Source: Halobacterium sp. KA-4 (lineage in GTDB: Archaea > Halobacteriota > Halobacteria > Halobacteriales > Halobacteriaceae). Taken from it: a stretch of DNA of 64,000 nt. Where the stretch lies: NCBI RefSeq assembly GCF_021028995.1, contig NZ_JAJJZG010000006.1:110646-174645 (forward strand), given 5' to 3'. The notes beneath the pieces were generated by a model. That model saw only the letters and a list, made by a program, of their open reading frames with translations, was not told where the DNA came from and ran no database searches. Of the stretch, positions 16,508-24,614 are shown piece after piece. The position numbers were made by a program, and so were the translations under genes. Every line of letters starts with the position of its first letter. The stretch's first letter is position 1.

Positions 16508-17317
16508 CTAGTCGCCGGCTTCGACGACCTCGTAGCCGACGTTGCGCTCGCGCAGCGGGTCGGTGTGCTCGGAGAGCCGGTCAGTCGTCGCCACGAGCAA
16601 CACGGACAGTCCCTTGCTCGCGGCTTCCGGGACGGCTTCGGCGGTCCCGAAGCGGATGTCAGGCTCGACGCCAGCGTCCCGCACGGCGACGAGTGCTTCG
16701 ACGCCCGCAGCAGCCACGCGGTCGTGTTCCGCAAGCCGGTCTTCGACGACGTCCTTGGCGAGCGCGCGACTCCCGCCCTCTCGAACAGTCGGAACCGAGA
16801 GCACGGTAACTTCGCCGGGCTGGTAGTCGAGCATTCCCTCGAACTCCGCGGCACCAACGTCCTGGCCGGGTTCGGCCGACGTGACTGCGACGGCGGTGGC
16901 GCTGCCGACGTCGCCGGGCGTGGCGTGCATCACGCCGTCCTGCATCGCGAGCGTGACGCGCTGGCCCTCCTGGATTTCCGCGGTGGCGATGGCGGTGTCG
17001 ACCTCGACCTCTTCGATGACGTTCTCGGAGACGTACTCCACGAACGACCGGAGGTCGTCGGTCTGGGAGATGAGCCAGTCGACGCCCTCCTTGGTGACCT
17101 CGTAGCGGCCGCGGCCGTGCTTGCGCACGTGGCCGTCCTCGACGAGGTCGCCGAGGTAGTCGCTGACCGCTTGCGCGGTGACGCCGATGGCTTCCGCGAT
17201 TTCGCGCTGGCTGACCGCGGGCTGGCGTTCGGCGATTTCGACGAGTATCTGGTAGCGTGTGGCGTTGCGCTTGCTCCGGAGAACCCCCAGCTCCCCAACG
17301 GTGCTCGAATCGCTCAT
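16508..17317 (-). CDS. Winged-helix transcriptional regulator (haloarchaeal DUF7839-like)
   Basis: A 269-residue protein. Residues 15-80 are a winged helix: KRNATRYQILVEIAERQPAVSQREIAEAIGVTAQAVSDYLGDLVEDGHVRKHGRGRYEVT. The remaining 190 residues form a non-DNA-binding domain with EGQRVTLAMQDGVMHATPGDVGSATAVAVTSAEPGQDVG and a flavodoxin- or Rossmann-like end (DIRFGTAEAVPEAASKGLSVLLVATTDRL) that may bind a ligand. I believe this is the haloarchaeal DUF7839 family; its effector is unknown. It is transcribed away from the cobalamin operon that begins at 17469, so it could share and control that promoter region, though this is only suggested by position. Confidence 0.85.
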   Translation of the reverse strand: MSDSSTVGELGVLRSKRNATRYQILVEIAERQPAVSQREIAEAIGVTAQAVSDYLGDLVEDGHVRKHGRGRYEVTKEGVDWLISQTDDLRSFVEYVSENVIEEVEVDTAIATAEIQEGQRVTLAMQDGVMHATPGDVGSATAVAVTSAEPGQDVGAAEFEGMLDYQPGEVTVLSVPTVREGGSRALAKDVVEDRLAEHDRVAAAGVEALVAVRDAGVEPDIRFGTAEAVPEAASKGLSVLLVATTDRLSEHTDPLRERNVGYEVVEAGD

Positions 17318-17420
17318 TCACCACGACCTGACGCGTCCCTAATTCAAGTATCTTTGTACAAACTCCGTCCTCGGTTGCGCTACTGGCCGTTTCGCCAGCC
17401 ATAACAAAACCACACTTTCT

Positions 17421-17444
17421 CTAATACAACCAAAATTGTTTTAG
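17421..17444. promoter_or_regulatory. Imperfect palindrome upstream of cbiT
   Basis: CTAATACAA and TTGTTTTAG form an 8-of-9 inverted repeat around CCAAAA, 25-48 bp before the cbiT ATG. The right arm overlaps a TATA-like TTTTAG. The element CTAATACAAC is nearly repeated as CTAATCCAAC in the palindrome at 34843-34863, between cbiX2 and cobT. It may be an operator for a cobalt or cobalamin regulator; this is inferred. Confidence 0.4.
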
Positions 17445-17468
17445 GCGCTACTGCTGTTGTGTTCGGTG

Positions 17469-18035
17469 ATGGCTCAGACCCGACTCCCCCACGACGCCAA
17501 AGCCGGACCGACCAAATCGGAGGTGCGAGCAGTCCTCCGGGCCAAGCTCGCGCTCGGGCCCGACGACCACTTCGCCGAAGTCGGCTCCTGCACGGGCGCA
17601 GTCACAGCCGACGCAGCCCGCGACGCTGGCCGCGTCACCGCCGTCGAGCGCAAGCGCGAGCGCGTCGAGACCACCGAACGCAACCTCGCAGCGAACGGCC
17701 TCGCGGACGCCGTCGACGTCCGCCACGCCGAAGCCCCCAATGGCCTCCCCGAGGACGCCGACGCGCTGTTCCTCGGCGGCAGCCGGAACTACGAGGCCGT
17801 CCTCGACTACGCCGTCGACGCGAGCGTCGAGACGGTCGTGATGAATGTCTCCCGCCTGGAAGTCGCGGGCGCTGCCACCGAGGCGTTCCGCGAACGCGAC
17901 CTCCTGGAGGAGGTCGTCCAGTTCCAGGTGAGCCACGGCTACGAGCTCGCGGGCGCGACCTCCTTCGACTCCCAGAACCCCGTCTACATGCTCGTCGGGA
18001 GCGCCACCGAGGACGCCGCGGAGGGCGACCGATGA
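17469..18035 (+). CDS. cbiT: Cobalt-precorrin-6B C15-methyltransferase/decarboxylase domain
   Basis: A 188-residue class I AdoMet methyltransferase: LALGPDDHFAEVGSCTGAVTADAARD is the AdoMet loop (G-S-C-T-G in place of G-x-G-x-G), followed by VTAVERKRERVETTERN. CbiT methylates C15 and removes the acetate of ring C in corrin formation; its C5 partner activity is CbiE, found at 33020-33769 in a different operon, whereas many organisms fuse the two as CobL. It is the first gene of an eleven-gene plus-strand run. ATG 17469 starts MAQTRLPHDAKAGPTKSEVR, matching the family. The stop overlaps the cbiL start as ATGA. Confidence 0.93.
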   Translation: MAQTRLPHDAKAGPTKSEVRAVLRAKLALGPDDHFAEVGSCTGAVTADAARDAGRVTAVERKRERVETTERNLAANGLADAVDVRHAEAPNGLPEDADALFLGGSRNYEAVLDYAVDASVETVVMNVSRLEVAGAATEAFRERDLLEEVVQFQVSHGYELAGATSFDSQNPVYMLVGSATEDAAEGDR

Positions 18036-18760
18036 CCCTCTACGGTGTCGGCCTCGGTCCTGGCGAAGCCGACCTCGTGACCGTACGCGGGAAGCGCGTC
18101 CTCGAAACCGTGGACGTCGTCTACTCGCCTGGCCGGCTCTCGCGGACGGTCGCCACCGAACACGTCCTCGAGTCGCGCATCGGCGACCTCGACTTCCCGA
18201 TGACGCGGGACCCACAGGAACTCCGCGACGCGTGGCGGGACGCCGCCGCGGAAGTCGCACCGCGTGCCAGCGACGGGGACGCCGCGTTCGTGACGCTCGG
18301 CGACCCGAACGTCTACTCGACGTTCGGCCACCTCCGCCGCACGCTCGACGCTTTCCACCCCGACGTGGACGTGGAGGTCGTCCCGGGCGTCAGCGCGGTC
18401 ACCGCGTTCGCCACCGCGCTCGGCGTGGAAATCGACGCTGGTGCAGGGCTCGCGCTCCGCGAGGCCGCCCAGGGGAAATCCCCGACTGGCCCGGACCGCA
18501 TGGTCCTGTTCAAGGTCACGGACGCGCCCGCGACCCACGACGGCCTCGTGGACGCCGGCTACGACGTCACGTACGGCCGTCGGCTGTTCATGGAGCAGGG
18601 CGACGAGCGCGTGACGAGCGACCCCACCGAAATCGCCGAGCGGGACTACTACACGCTCGCGTACGCCGAACGCGCGGACTTACAGAAGGACCGCCCGACG
18701 GCCTTCGAGGACGCCCGCGACGGTGCAGACAGTCCTAATGGAGTGGTCGGCGGTGACTGA
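18032..18760 (+). CDS. cbiL: Precorrin-2/cobalt-factor II C20-methyltransferase
   Basis: A 242-residue tetrapyrrole methylase: MTLYGVGLGPGEADLVTVRGKRVLETVDVV (the GxGPGD-type start), VTLGDPNVYSTFGHL and VEVVPGVSAVTAFATALG. It adds a methyl group at C20 using AdoMet, the first methylation specific to the cobalamin branch. Closest in type to CbiL/CobI by the GEADLVTVRGK and GDPNVYSTF motifs. It overlaps cbiT by 4 bp and cbiF by 8 bp or more, so the operon is tightly packed. Whether the substrate already holds cobalt cannot be read from the sequence. Confidence 0.93.
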   Translation: MTLYGVGLGPGEADLVTVRGKRVLETVDVVYSPGRLSRTVATEHVLESRIGDLDFPMTRDPQELRDAWRDAAAEVAPRASDGDAAFVTLGDPNVYSTFGHLRRTLDAFHPDVDVEVVPGVSAVTAFATALGVEIDAGAGLALREAAQGKSPTGPDRMVLFKVTDAPATHDGLVDAGYDVTYGRRLFMEQGDERVTSDPTEIAERDYYTLAYAERADLQKDRPTAFEDARDGADSPNGVVGGD

Positions 18761-19628
18761 CGCGACGGACCCGCAGGCCGCCATCGACGCCGCCAGCGAG
18801 CAGCGCGAACGCGGCCGCGACCCCCGCGTCTACGAGCACACCGCCGGCGACGTCCAAGAGGGCATCCCGTTCATCGGCGCTGGCCCGGGTGACCCCGGCC
18901 TGCTCACGGTGACCGGAAAGGAACTCGTCGAGGATACAGACCTCGTCGTACACGCCGGCTCGCTCGTGAACAGCGAACTCCTGGACGAGTACTGTGCGGA
19001 CGCCGAGACCGTCTCCTCCGTGGGGAAGGACCTCGAAGAACTGATACCGCTGATGCGGGACGCCCACGAGGACGGCCGCACCGTCGTCCGCCTGCACAGC
19101 GGCGACCCCGCAATCTACGGCGCGGCCCTGGAGCAGATGGACGCCCTCGAACAAGAAGGCGTCCCGACGTACATCGTTCCCGGCGTCACGTCGGCGTTCG
19201 CGGCGTCGGCGACGCTACGCACGCAACTCACGCTGAACGGCACCGCGAACCACGTCGCATTCACACGCCCGCAAGGACGCACACTTGACCCGGAGGACGA
19301 CCACGTCTCCGACTTCGTCGAGATGGGCGACGTGACGACCTGCATCTACCTCGGCACGCACGCCATCCCGGACGTGATGGACCGACTCCGCGACGACGGC
19401 CACGACCCCGACACCCCCGTTACCGTCGTCTACCACGCGTCGTGGCCCGACGAGGACGTCATCGAGGGCACCGTCGAAACCATCGGCGAGAAAGTCGAGA
19501 ACGCGGGGTACCGAGCCTCCGCGCTCGTCGTTATCGGCGACGCCGGGGCGGGCGCGAACTACGACCGCTCGTACCTCTACGGCGACTGGGCGAACCGTAG
19601 CGGCAGCGAGAGCGAGGCGGACGACTAA
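18753..19628 (+). CDS. cbiF: Cobalt-precorrin-4 C11-methyltransferase
   Basis: A tetrapyrrole methylase of the CbiF/CobM type: GIPFIGAGPGDPGLLTVTGKELVEDTDLVVHAGSLVN, VRLHSGDPAIYGAALEQMDAL, YIVPGVTSAFAASATLRTQLTLNG and TRPQGRTLDPEDDHVSDFVEMG. It methylates C11. The start is uncertain: GTG 18753 overlaps the cbiL stop by 8 bp and gives 291 residues with a start MTDATDPQAA; an ATG at 18738 and a GTG at 18723 are also in frame. The N-terminus before the methylase fold is an acidic 30-residue extension. cbiG follows after a 2-bp gap. Confidence 0.92.
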   Translation: MTDATDPQAAIDAASEQRERGRDPRVYEHTAGDVQEGIPFIGAGPGDPGLLTVTGKELVEDTDLVVHAGSLVNSELLDEYCADAETVSSVGKDLEELIPLMRDAHEDGRTVVRLHSGDPAIYGAALEQMDALEQEGVPTYIVPGVTSAFAASATLRTQLTLNGTANHVAFTRPQGRTLDPEDDHVSDFVEMGDVTTCIYLGTHAIPDVMDRLRDDGHDPDTPVTVVYHASWPDEDVIEGTVETIGEKVENAGYRASALVVIGDAGAGANYDRSYLYGDWANRSGSESEADD

Positions 19629-19630
19629 CC

Positions 19631-20605
19631 ATGAGCACCGACAGCAACGACAGCGACGGTTCTGGAGCGCACTGTTCGACGCCCGACTCCGACGGCGAGG
19701 TCGCCGAAGACATCGCCATCGTGGCGTTTGAGCGGAAGATGAGCACCGCCGAGGACATCGTGGCGGGCATCGGCGACCGCTACGACTCCATCGAGATTCT
19801 GGAGTACCACGGCGACGTCTTCGAGGAGCACTGGGGCGAGTACGACTGCTTCGTCGGACTGATGGCCTCCGGCATCGCGATGCGCAAGACCGCGGGCCTG
19901 CTCGACGACAAGTGGGACGACCCCGCGGTCGTCGTGGTCGACGAGGAACTCACGTGGGCGATTCCACTCACCGGCGGCCACCACGGCGCGAACCAGGTCG
20001 CCGACGACCTCGCGTCGATGGGTGCGGTACCGGCCGTGACCACGGCCAGCGAGGCCGCGGGCAAGCAGGGCGTCGAGGAGCGCGCGCGAGCCCTCGACGC
20101 GCACGTCGTCAACGGCGACTCCACAGTCGCGACGAATCTCGCGGTCCTCGACGAGAATCTCGGCCCGGTCGCGCGCCTCGACGGCCCCGCGGCCGTGCTC
20201 GCCGACGACGACGTCACCGTCCTCAAGCGCAACGGCGACGACGGCGTCGTCCTCGGAACGGGCAGCGTCTCCGGCGCGAAGAAACAGCAGTTCCTCGACG
20301 CGTGGGCGGCCAGCCTCGAACCCACGGACTACAACCTCGACGACGTGGAGTTCATCGCGACGGGCACCCGGAAAGCGGACGAAGACGGACTGCTCGCCGC
20401 TGCCGAGGAACTCGATTTGGGCGTCGTCTCCTTCGAGAAGGAGACCCTCGAAGACCACGAGGGCCCGACGCCCTCGCGCTCGAAGGAACTCATCGGCTGG
20501 CCCGGCATCGCGGAGGCGTCCGCAATCGCGGGCGGCCACGACCACGACCTGCTCGTTGAGAAGGAGCGCTACGACGAGGCCGTGACAGTGGCGGTGGGAC
20601 GATGA
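19631..20605 (+). CDS. cbiG: Cobalt-precorrin-5A hydrolase
   Basis: A 324-residue CbiG protein. Its N-terminal domain has DIAIVAFERKMSTAEDIVAGIG and CFVGLMASGIAMRKTAGLLDDKWDDPAVVVVDEELTWAIPLTGGHHGANQVADDLA; the C-terminal domain has EFIATGTRKADEDGLLAAAEELDLGVVSF and SRSKELIGWPGIAEASAI. The enzyme opens the delta-lactone and removes the C20 fragment as acetaldehyde in the oxygen-independent route, so ring contraction here is of the cobalt-early type. An acidic N-terminal extension of about 25 residues carries one cysteine (C15). The stop overlaps cbiH1 by 4 bp. Confidence 0.93.
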   Translation: MSTDSNDSDGSGAHCSTPDSDGEVAEDIAIVAFERKMSTAEDIVAGIGDRYDSIEILEYHGDVFEEHWGEYDCFVGLMASGIAMRKTAGLLDDKWDDPAVVVVDEELTWAIPLTGGHHGANQVADDLASMGAVPAVTTASEAAGKQGVEERARALDAHVVNGDSTVATNLAVLDENLGPVARLDGPAAVLADDDVTVLKRNGDDGVVLGTGSVSGAKKQQFLDAWAASLEPTDYNLDDVEFIATGTRKADEDGLLAAAEELDLGVVSFEKETLEDHEGPTPSRSKELIGWPGIAEASAIAGGHDHDLLVEKERYDEAVTVAVGR

Positions 20606-21462
20606 GCGCTGATACATCTACCGACAGCGATGCCGCCACTGCTACCGACACCAGCGACTACGGTACGCTGTACGTCGTCGGCATCGGCCCCGGCCTCCCG
20701 GGCGGGATGACTCAGCGCGCGAAGGACGTGGTGCGAACGGCGGACTGCGTGGTCGCGTCGAACCTCTACCAGGAGTTCCTGCGACGCGACGGCACGCTCC
20801 CGCCCGAGGACGCCGGCGAGCGTCCCGACCAGGAAATCGTGCGTTCGACGATGGGGCGGCAGGTCGAACTCGCGCGTGAGGCGTTCGAGCGCGTCCGCGA
20901 CGGCGAGGACGTCGCGCACGTCTCCGGCGGCGACCCGAATGTCTACGGCAAGTCCGACTTGGTCTACCTGATGGCCGAGGAGGACGAGGCGTACGACGTC
21001 CCCATCGAAATCGTGCCAGGCGTGACGGCGGCGCTGGGCGGCGCGGCGAACCTCGGTGCGCCGCTGTCGAACGACTTCTGCACCATCTCGCTGTCGGAGA
21101 AGTGGCGCGGCTGGGAGGAAATCGAGGAGAAACTCCGCGCGGCCGCCATCAGCGGGTTCGTCGTCGTCCTCTACAACTGCTGGCGGGACTACGAGCGCGC
21201 CGTCCAGGTGCTCCGCGAGGAGCGCGCGGACGACGTGCCCGTCGCCATCGTCAACGACGCGGGACGGGGCGACGCCGGCCGGAACACCGAGGGCGAGACG
21301 CACACCGTGACGACGCTCGGAGAGGTCGCCGACCACGACGAGAAGGTCGGCGGCATGGGCACCTCGATTCTCGTCGGGAACCACGAGACGGAGGTATGGA
21401 CCAACGACCACCGCGAACACCTCGTCACCCCGCGCGGCGGGCGTGACGTCGAGGACTTCTGA
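20602..21462 (+). CDS. cbiH: Precorrin-3B/cobalt-factor III C17-methyltransferase, copy 1
   Basis: A 286-residue tetrapyrrole methylase of the CbiH/CobJ type: GTLYVVGIGPGLPGGMTQRAKDVVRTADCVV, VAHVSGGDPNVYGKSDLVYLMA, IEIVPGVTAALGGAANLGAPLSNDFCTISLSEKW and the tail HREHLVTPRGGRDVEDF. It methylates C17 with ring contraction. A paralogue follows at once, so one of the two may have taken another methylation step or act on another intermediate. The N-terminal 18 residues are Ser/Thr/Asp-rich linker. Ends in TGATG shared with the next start. Confidence 0.92.
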   Translation: MSADTSTDSDAATATDTSDYGTLYVVGIGPGLPGGMTQRAKDVVRTADCVVASNLYQEFLRRDGTLPPEDAGERPDQEIVRSTMGRQVELAREAFERVRDGEDVAHVSGGDPNVYGKSDLVYLMAEEDEAYDVPIEIVPGVTAALGGAANLGAPLSNDFCTISLSEKWRGWEEIEEKLRAAAISGFVVVLYNCWRDYERAVQVLREERADDVPVAIVNDAGRGDAGRNTEGETHTVTTLGEVADHDEKVGGMGTSILVGNHETEVWTNDHREHLVTPRGGRDVEDF

Positions 21463-22424
21463 TGAGCACTGACGACACCACCACCGAGACCGACGCATCG
21501 ACTTCCAACTGTGGCGCAGCGAGCACGACGGACTCGTCCAGCGAGTCGAAGTGCGGCGCGTCCAGCAGCACCGACTCGTCGTCTTCGTCGTGTGGCGCGT
21601 CCGAGAGCACCGAGGAGAAGGTTGGCTCGACCGCCGATGACTTCGACGCCGACCCCGGCAAACTCACCGCAGTGGGCCTCGGCCCCGGTCAGCCCAAGGG
21701 GATGACTGAGCGGGCGAAGGGCGCGCTCGCGGACGCCGAACACATTGTCGGGTACACGACGTACATCGACCTCATCCCCGACGACATCACCGACGACGCG
21801 GAGGCCATCTACGACACGCCGATGTGCGGCGAGGTCTCCCGCACGGAGGAGGCCATCGACCGCGCGCTCGCGGGCAACGACGTCGCCATCGTCGGGAGCG
21901 GCGACCCGAACGTCTACGCGCTGGCGGGGCTCGCACTCGAAATCGTGGAGTCGAAGGGTGCGACCGCGTCCGCACTGGACTTCGAGGTCGTGCCGGGCGT
22001 CCCCGCAGCCCAGTCTTGTGGGGCGCGGCTCGGCGCACCGCTCGTGAACGACTCCGTGAGCGTCTCGCTGTCGGACCACCTCACGCCGATGCCGGAAATC
22101 GAGTCGCGGCTGCACGCCGTCGCCGGCGAGGGGTTCACCATCTCTATCTACAACCCGTGGAGCCGCAAGCGTCGCGAGAACTTCCAGAAGGCCTGCGAGA
22201 TTCTGCTCGCGCACCGCGACGCGGACACCCCCGTGGGTATCGTCCACGGCGCGGGCCGCGAGGACGAGGAAGTCGAACTCACGACGCTGGGCGAGCTGGA
22301 GTCGTACGGCGAGACCGACCTCGTGGACATGACCACGACCGTTGTCGTCGGCAACGAGGACACGTACGTCTTCGACGACCGGATGGTCACCCCGCGCGGC
22401 TACGAGACGAAGTACGACTACTGA
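21462..22424 (+). CDS. cbiH: Precorrin-3B/cobalt-factor III C17-methyltransferase, copy 2, with Cys-repeat N-terminus
   Basis: A 320-residue protein. Residues 67-320 form a full tetrapyrrole methylase: LTAVGLGPGQPKGMTERAKGALADAEHIVGYTTY, AIVGSGDPNVYALAGLALEI, PGVPAAQSCGARLGAPLVND and the CbiH-like stretch SIYNPWSRKRRENFQKACEIL. It is the more typical CbiH of the pair. The first 60 residues are unusual: a Ser/Thr-rich linker with the triplet CGA repeated three times (C17, C31, C44; spaced 14 and 13), suggesting a thiol metal or cluster site. The start overlaps the previous stop as TGATG. The ferredoxin gene follows with the same overlap. Confidence 0.92.
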   Translation: MSTDDTTTETDASTSNCGAASTTDSSSESKCGASSSTDSSSSSCGASESTEEKVGSTADDFDADPGKLTAVGLGPGQPKGMTERAKGALADAEHIVGYTTYIDLIPDDITDDAEAIYDTPMCGEVSRTEEAIDRALAGNDVAIVGSGDPNVYALAGLALEIVESKGATASALDFEVVPGVPAAQSCGARLGAPLVNDSVSVSLSDHLTPMPEIESRLHAVAGEGFTISIYNPWSRKRRENFQKACEILLAHRDADTPVGIVHGAGREDEEVELTTLGELESYGETDLVDMTTTVVVGNEDTYVFDDRMVTPRGYETKYDY

Positions 22425-22699
22425 TGTACCGAGTGACAATCGACCGCGACGCCTGCGACGGCGTGTTCGCGTGCCTGACGCGCGACCCGCGGTTCGTCGA
22501 GGACGACGACGGCATCGCCACGCTCGACCCGGACGCGGACCCCGCGCCGCCCGAGGATAGCGACGAGGGTACCATCGAGCGAGACGACGAAACGGTGGTC
22601 GGAACGTTCGACGACGAGCGCGTCGCGGACGCCGAGGACGCCGCAGCAGCGTGCCCGTTCGACGCCATCACCGTCGAAGCCGTGGAGGGCGAGCCGTGA
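22424..22699 (+). CDS. Single-cluster [3Fe-4S]-type ferredoxin
   Basis: A 91-residue acidic protein. The pattern VTIDRDACDGVFACLTRDPRFVEDDDGIATL near the start and AEDAAAACPFDAITV near the end gives three cysteines (C11, C17, C77) in the order of the small Streptomyces-type [3Fe-4S] ferredoxins. The 45 residues between are very acidic. Its place inside the cobalamin operon, overlapped on both sides, suggests it donates electrons to a corrin step, for instance the reduction normally done by CbiJ or the reduction of Co(II). That is an inference; the cluster type follows family knowledge. Confidence 0.85.
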   Translation: MYRVTIDRDACDGVFACLTRDPRFVEDDDGIATLDPDADPAPPEDSDEGTIERDDETVVGTFDDERVADAEDAAAACPFDAITVEAVEGEP

Positions 22700-23394
22700 G
22701 TACCGACGAGTCCGACGTGGCCGTGCCGGCGTCCGCGCTCGCCGCGCACCCTGAGACCGCGTACTTCTGGGGGTACGTCGCGGGCGCGGGGGAACTCGGC
22801 GACGCCTGCGTGACCGTCGAGACGAGCGACGAGGCCGTCGCCGACAAACTCGCAGCCATCGCCGGCGGCGAGCGCACCGGCCACCACGTCGAGGAACGCG
22901 AGTACGCCCACGACACGTCGATTACGCGCCGCGAGGACGAGTACACCGTGCAGGTGTTCGGCGGGCTCGCGGCCCGCGCGGCGGCCGCGTTCGGCCTGCC
23001 CATTTCGGGCGACGCGGGCGGCTACCGGCTGGACGCGCTCGCCGACCACGACCGCCAACTCCTCCGCGGACTCGTCGAAGCCTGCGGCACGGTCTGCTTC
23101 AAGTCCTCGTCGGGCACCGTGGGGCTCTCGTTCGTCCACGACGACCGCGCGCTCCTCGACACGATTCAGTCGCTCCTCGACGACGCGCCCGTGGACGCGC
23201 CGTACGGCGAATTGGCCGACGCCTCCTCGGGCTACTACTTCAGCGTCGAGGACGACGCCGTCCCGGAAGTCGGCGCGTGGCTCTACGAGGGCAGCGAGGC
23301 GTCTGGGCTGTTCGCGCCGTCGCGCCGCCGGAAGCTCCGGCGGAGCCTCGAACAGGCTGAAGACGTCGACGTCTCGCTGGAGGTGGGGCCGTGA
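22696..23394 (+). CDS. Cobalamin-operon protein with two degenerate LAGLIDADG motifs
   Basis: A 232-residue protein starting at GTG 22696, which overlaps the ferredoxin stop (GTGA). I recognise no assigned cobalamin enzyme. Two segments look like LAGLIDADG helices: FWGYVAGAGEL (residues 24-34) and LLRGLVEACGTV (122-133), 97 residues apart as in two-domain members. The catalytic acidic position is Ala (A31) in the first and Cys (C130) in the second, so nuclease activity is unlikely. A DNA-binding or structural role, as in WhiA, is a reasonable guess. The C-terminus has a basic patch (SRRRKLRRSLEQAED). It is packed between ferredoxin and cbiX by 4-bp overlaps. Confidence 0.7.
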   Translation: MSTDESDVAVPASALAAHPETAYFWGYVAGAGELGDACVTVETSDEAVADKLAAIAGGERTGHHVEEREYAHDTSITRREDEYTVQVFGGLAARAAAAFGLPISGDAGGYRLDALADHDRQLLRGLVEACGTVCFKSSSGTVGLSFVHDDRALLDTIQSLLDDAPVDAPYGELADASSGYYFSVEDDAVPEVGAWLYEGSEASGLFAPSRRRKLRRSLEQAEDVDVSLEVGP

Positions 23395-24614
23395 GCCGCA
23401 CCGACGAGGCGACGGCCAGCCTGAACGACGAAGCCGTCCTGCTGGTCGGCCACGGCTCGCGCCGTGAAGAGTCCAACGAGCAAGTGCGCACGCTCGCTGC
23501 GGACCTCGAAGCGCGGCTGGGCGTACCCGTGGACGCGGGGTTCCTCGAACTCGCGGAGCCGTCGATTGCGGACGCCATCGACGCGCTCGCGCCCGCTGTC
23601 TCCAGCATCTCCGTGGTCCACCTGTCGCTGTTCGCCGCCAGCCACGTCAAGAACGACGTGCCCGCGGCGCTCCGGCAGGCGCGCGCCGACCACCCCGACG
23701 TGGCCTTCGACAACGGCTCGCATCTCGGCGTCCACCCGGCCATCGTCGACCTGCTGGACGACCGCGCCGCGAGCGTCGAGGCCGACCTCGGCGTCGACCG
23801 CGCGAGCGACGACGTGGCGGTCGTGCTGTGCGCTCGCGGGTCCAGCGATCCGGATGCGAACGCCGACGTCCACAAACTCGCTCGCCTGCTCTACGAAGGC
23901 CGCGAGTTCTCCCGCGTGGACGCGACGTTTATCGGCGTCACGGAGCCGACACTCGCGGACACGCTCCACGACGTCGCCAAACACCGCCCGGACGCCGTGG
24001 TCGTCCTGCCGTACATGCTCGGCGACGGCGTGCTCACGGGCCGCATCCGGGACGGAGCCGCCGACTTTGACGCTGAATACCCCTACGTGGAAGCGGCCTG
24101 TGGCGACCCGCTGGGCACGGACCCCCGGCTGCTGGACGTGCTCGGCGACCGCTGGCAAGAAGCCCGCACGGGCAGCGTCGAGATGTCCTGTGACACCTGC
24201 AAGTACAAGGTCGAATTGGACGGCTACGAGGAGGACGTCGGCGGCGCGAAGGCGATGCTGCGCGCGCTCGACCACCGCGAAGCCCACGCCGACCGCGAGA
24301 ACGTCGCCGACGCCCCCCACGCCCACGACGCGCCCGACAAGCACGTCGCCGTCTGCACGAACCAGACGTGCGCGACGGACGGCGCGCCCGCAGTCCTCGA
24401 ACGCCTCCGGCAAGCCGCCCGGGACGCCGACGGCGGGAACGTGCGCGTCACGCGCTCGTCGTGCCTCGGCCAGTGCGGCGACGGCCCGAACGTCGCCGTC
24501 TACCCGGACGGCGTCTGGTACCAGCGCGTCGCCCCCGACGACGCCGACCGCATCGTCGCCTCACACCTCGACCGCGAGCGCATCGTCGCCGACCTCGACT
24601 CACAGCTACTATGA
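23391..24614 (+). CDS. cbiX: CbiX sirohydrochlorin cobaltochelatase fused to a thioredoxin-like [2Fe-2S] domain
   Basis: A 407-residue protein starting at GTG 23391. Two CbiX repeats come first: EAVLLVGHGSRREESNEQVRTLA (metal-site histidine) and ISVVHLSLFAASHVKNDVP, then AVVLCARGSSDPDANAD and VVVLPYMLGDGVLTGRI. A CDTCKYK motif and a His-rich linker (HREAHAD...PHAHDAPDKH) follow. The last 85 residues are a thioredoxin-like ferredoxin, VCTNQTCATDGA and SSCLGQCGDGPNVAVYPDGVWY, whose four cysteines hold a [2Fe-2S] cluster. It inserts Co2+ into sirohydrochlorin at the start of the cobalt-early route. A short CbiX paralogue without the cluster lies at 34060-34833. Confidence 0.93.
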   Translation: MSRTDEATASLNDEAVLLVGHGSRREESNEQVRTLAADLEARLGVPVDAGFLELAEPSIADAIDALAPAVSSISVVHLSLFAASHVKNDVPAALRQARADHPDVAFDNGSHLGVHPAIVDLLDDRAASVEADLGVDRASDDVAVVLCARGSSDPDANADVHKLARLLYEGREFSRVDATFIGVTEPTLADTLHDVAKHRPDAVVVLPYMLGDGVLTGRIRDGAADFDAEYPYVEAACGDPLGTDPRLLDVLGDRWQEARTGSVEMSCDTCKYKVELDGYEEDVGGAKAMLRALDHREAHADRENVADAPHAHDAPDKHVAVCTNQTCATDGAPAVLERLRQAARDADGGNVRVTRSSCLGQCGDGPNVAVYPDGVWYQRVAPDDADRIVASHLDRERIVADLDSQLL

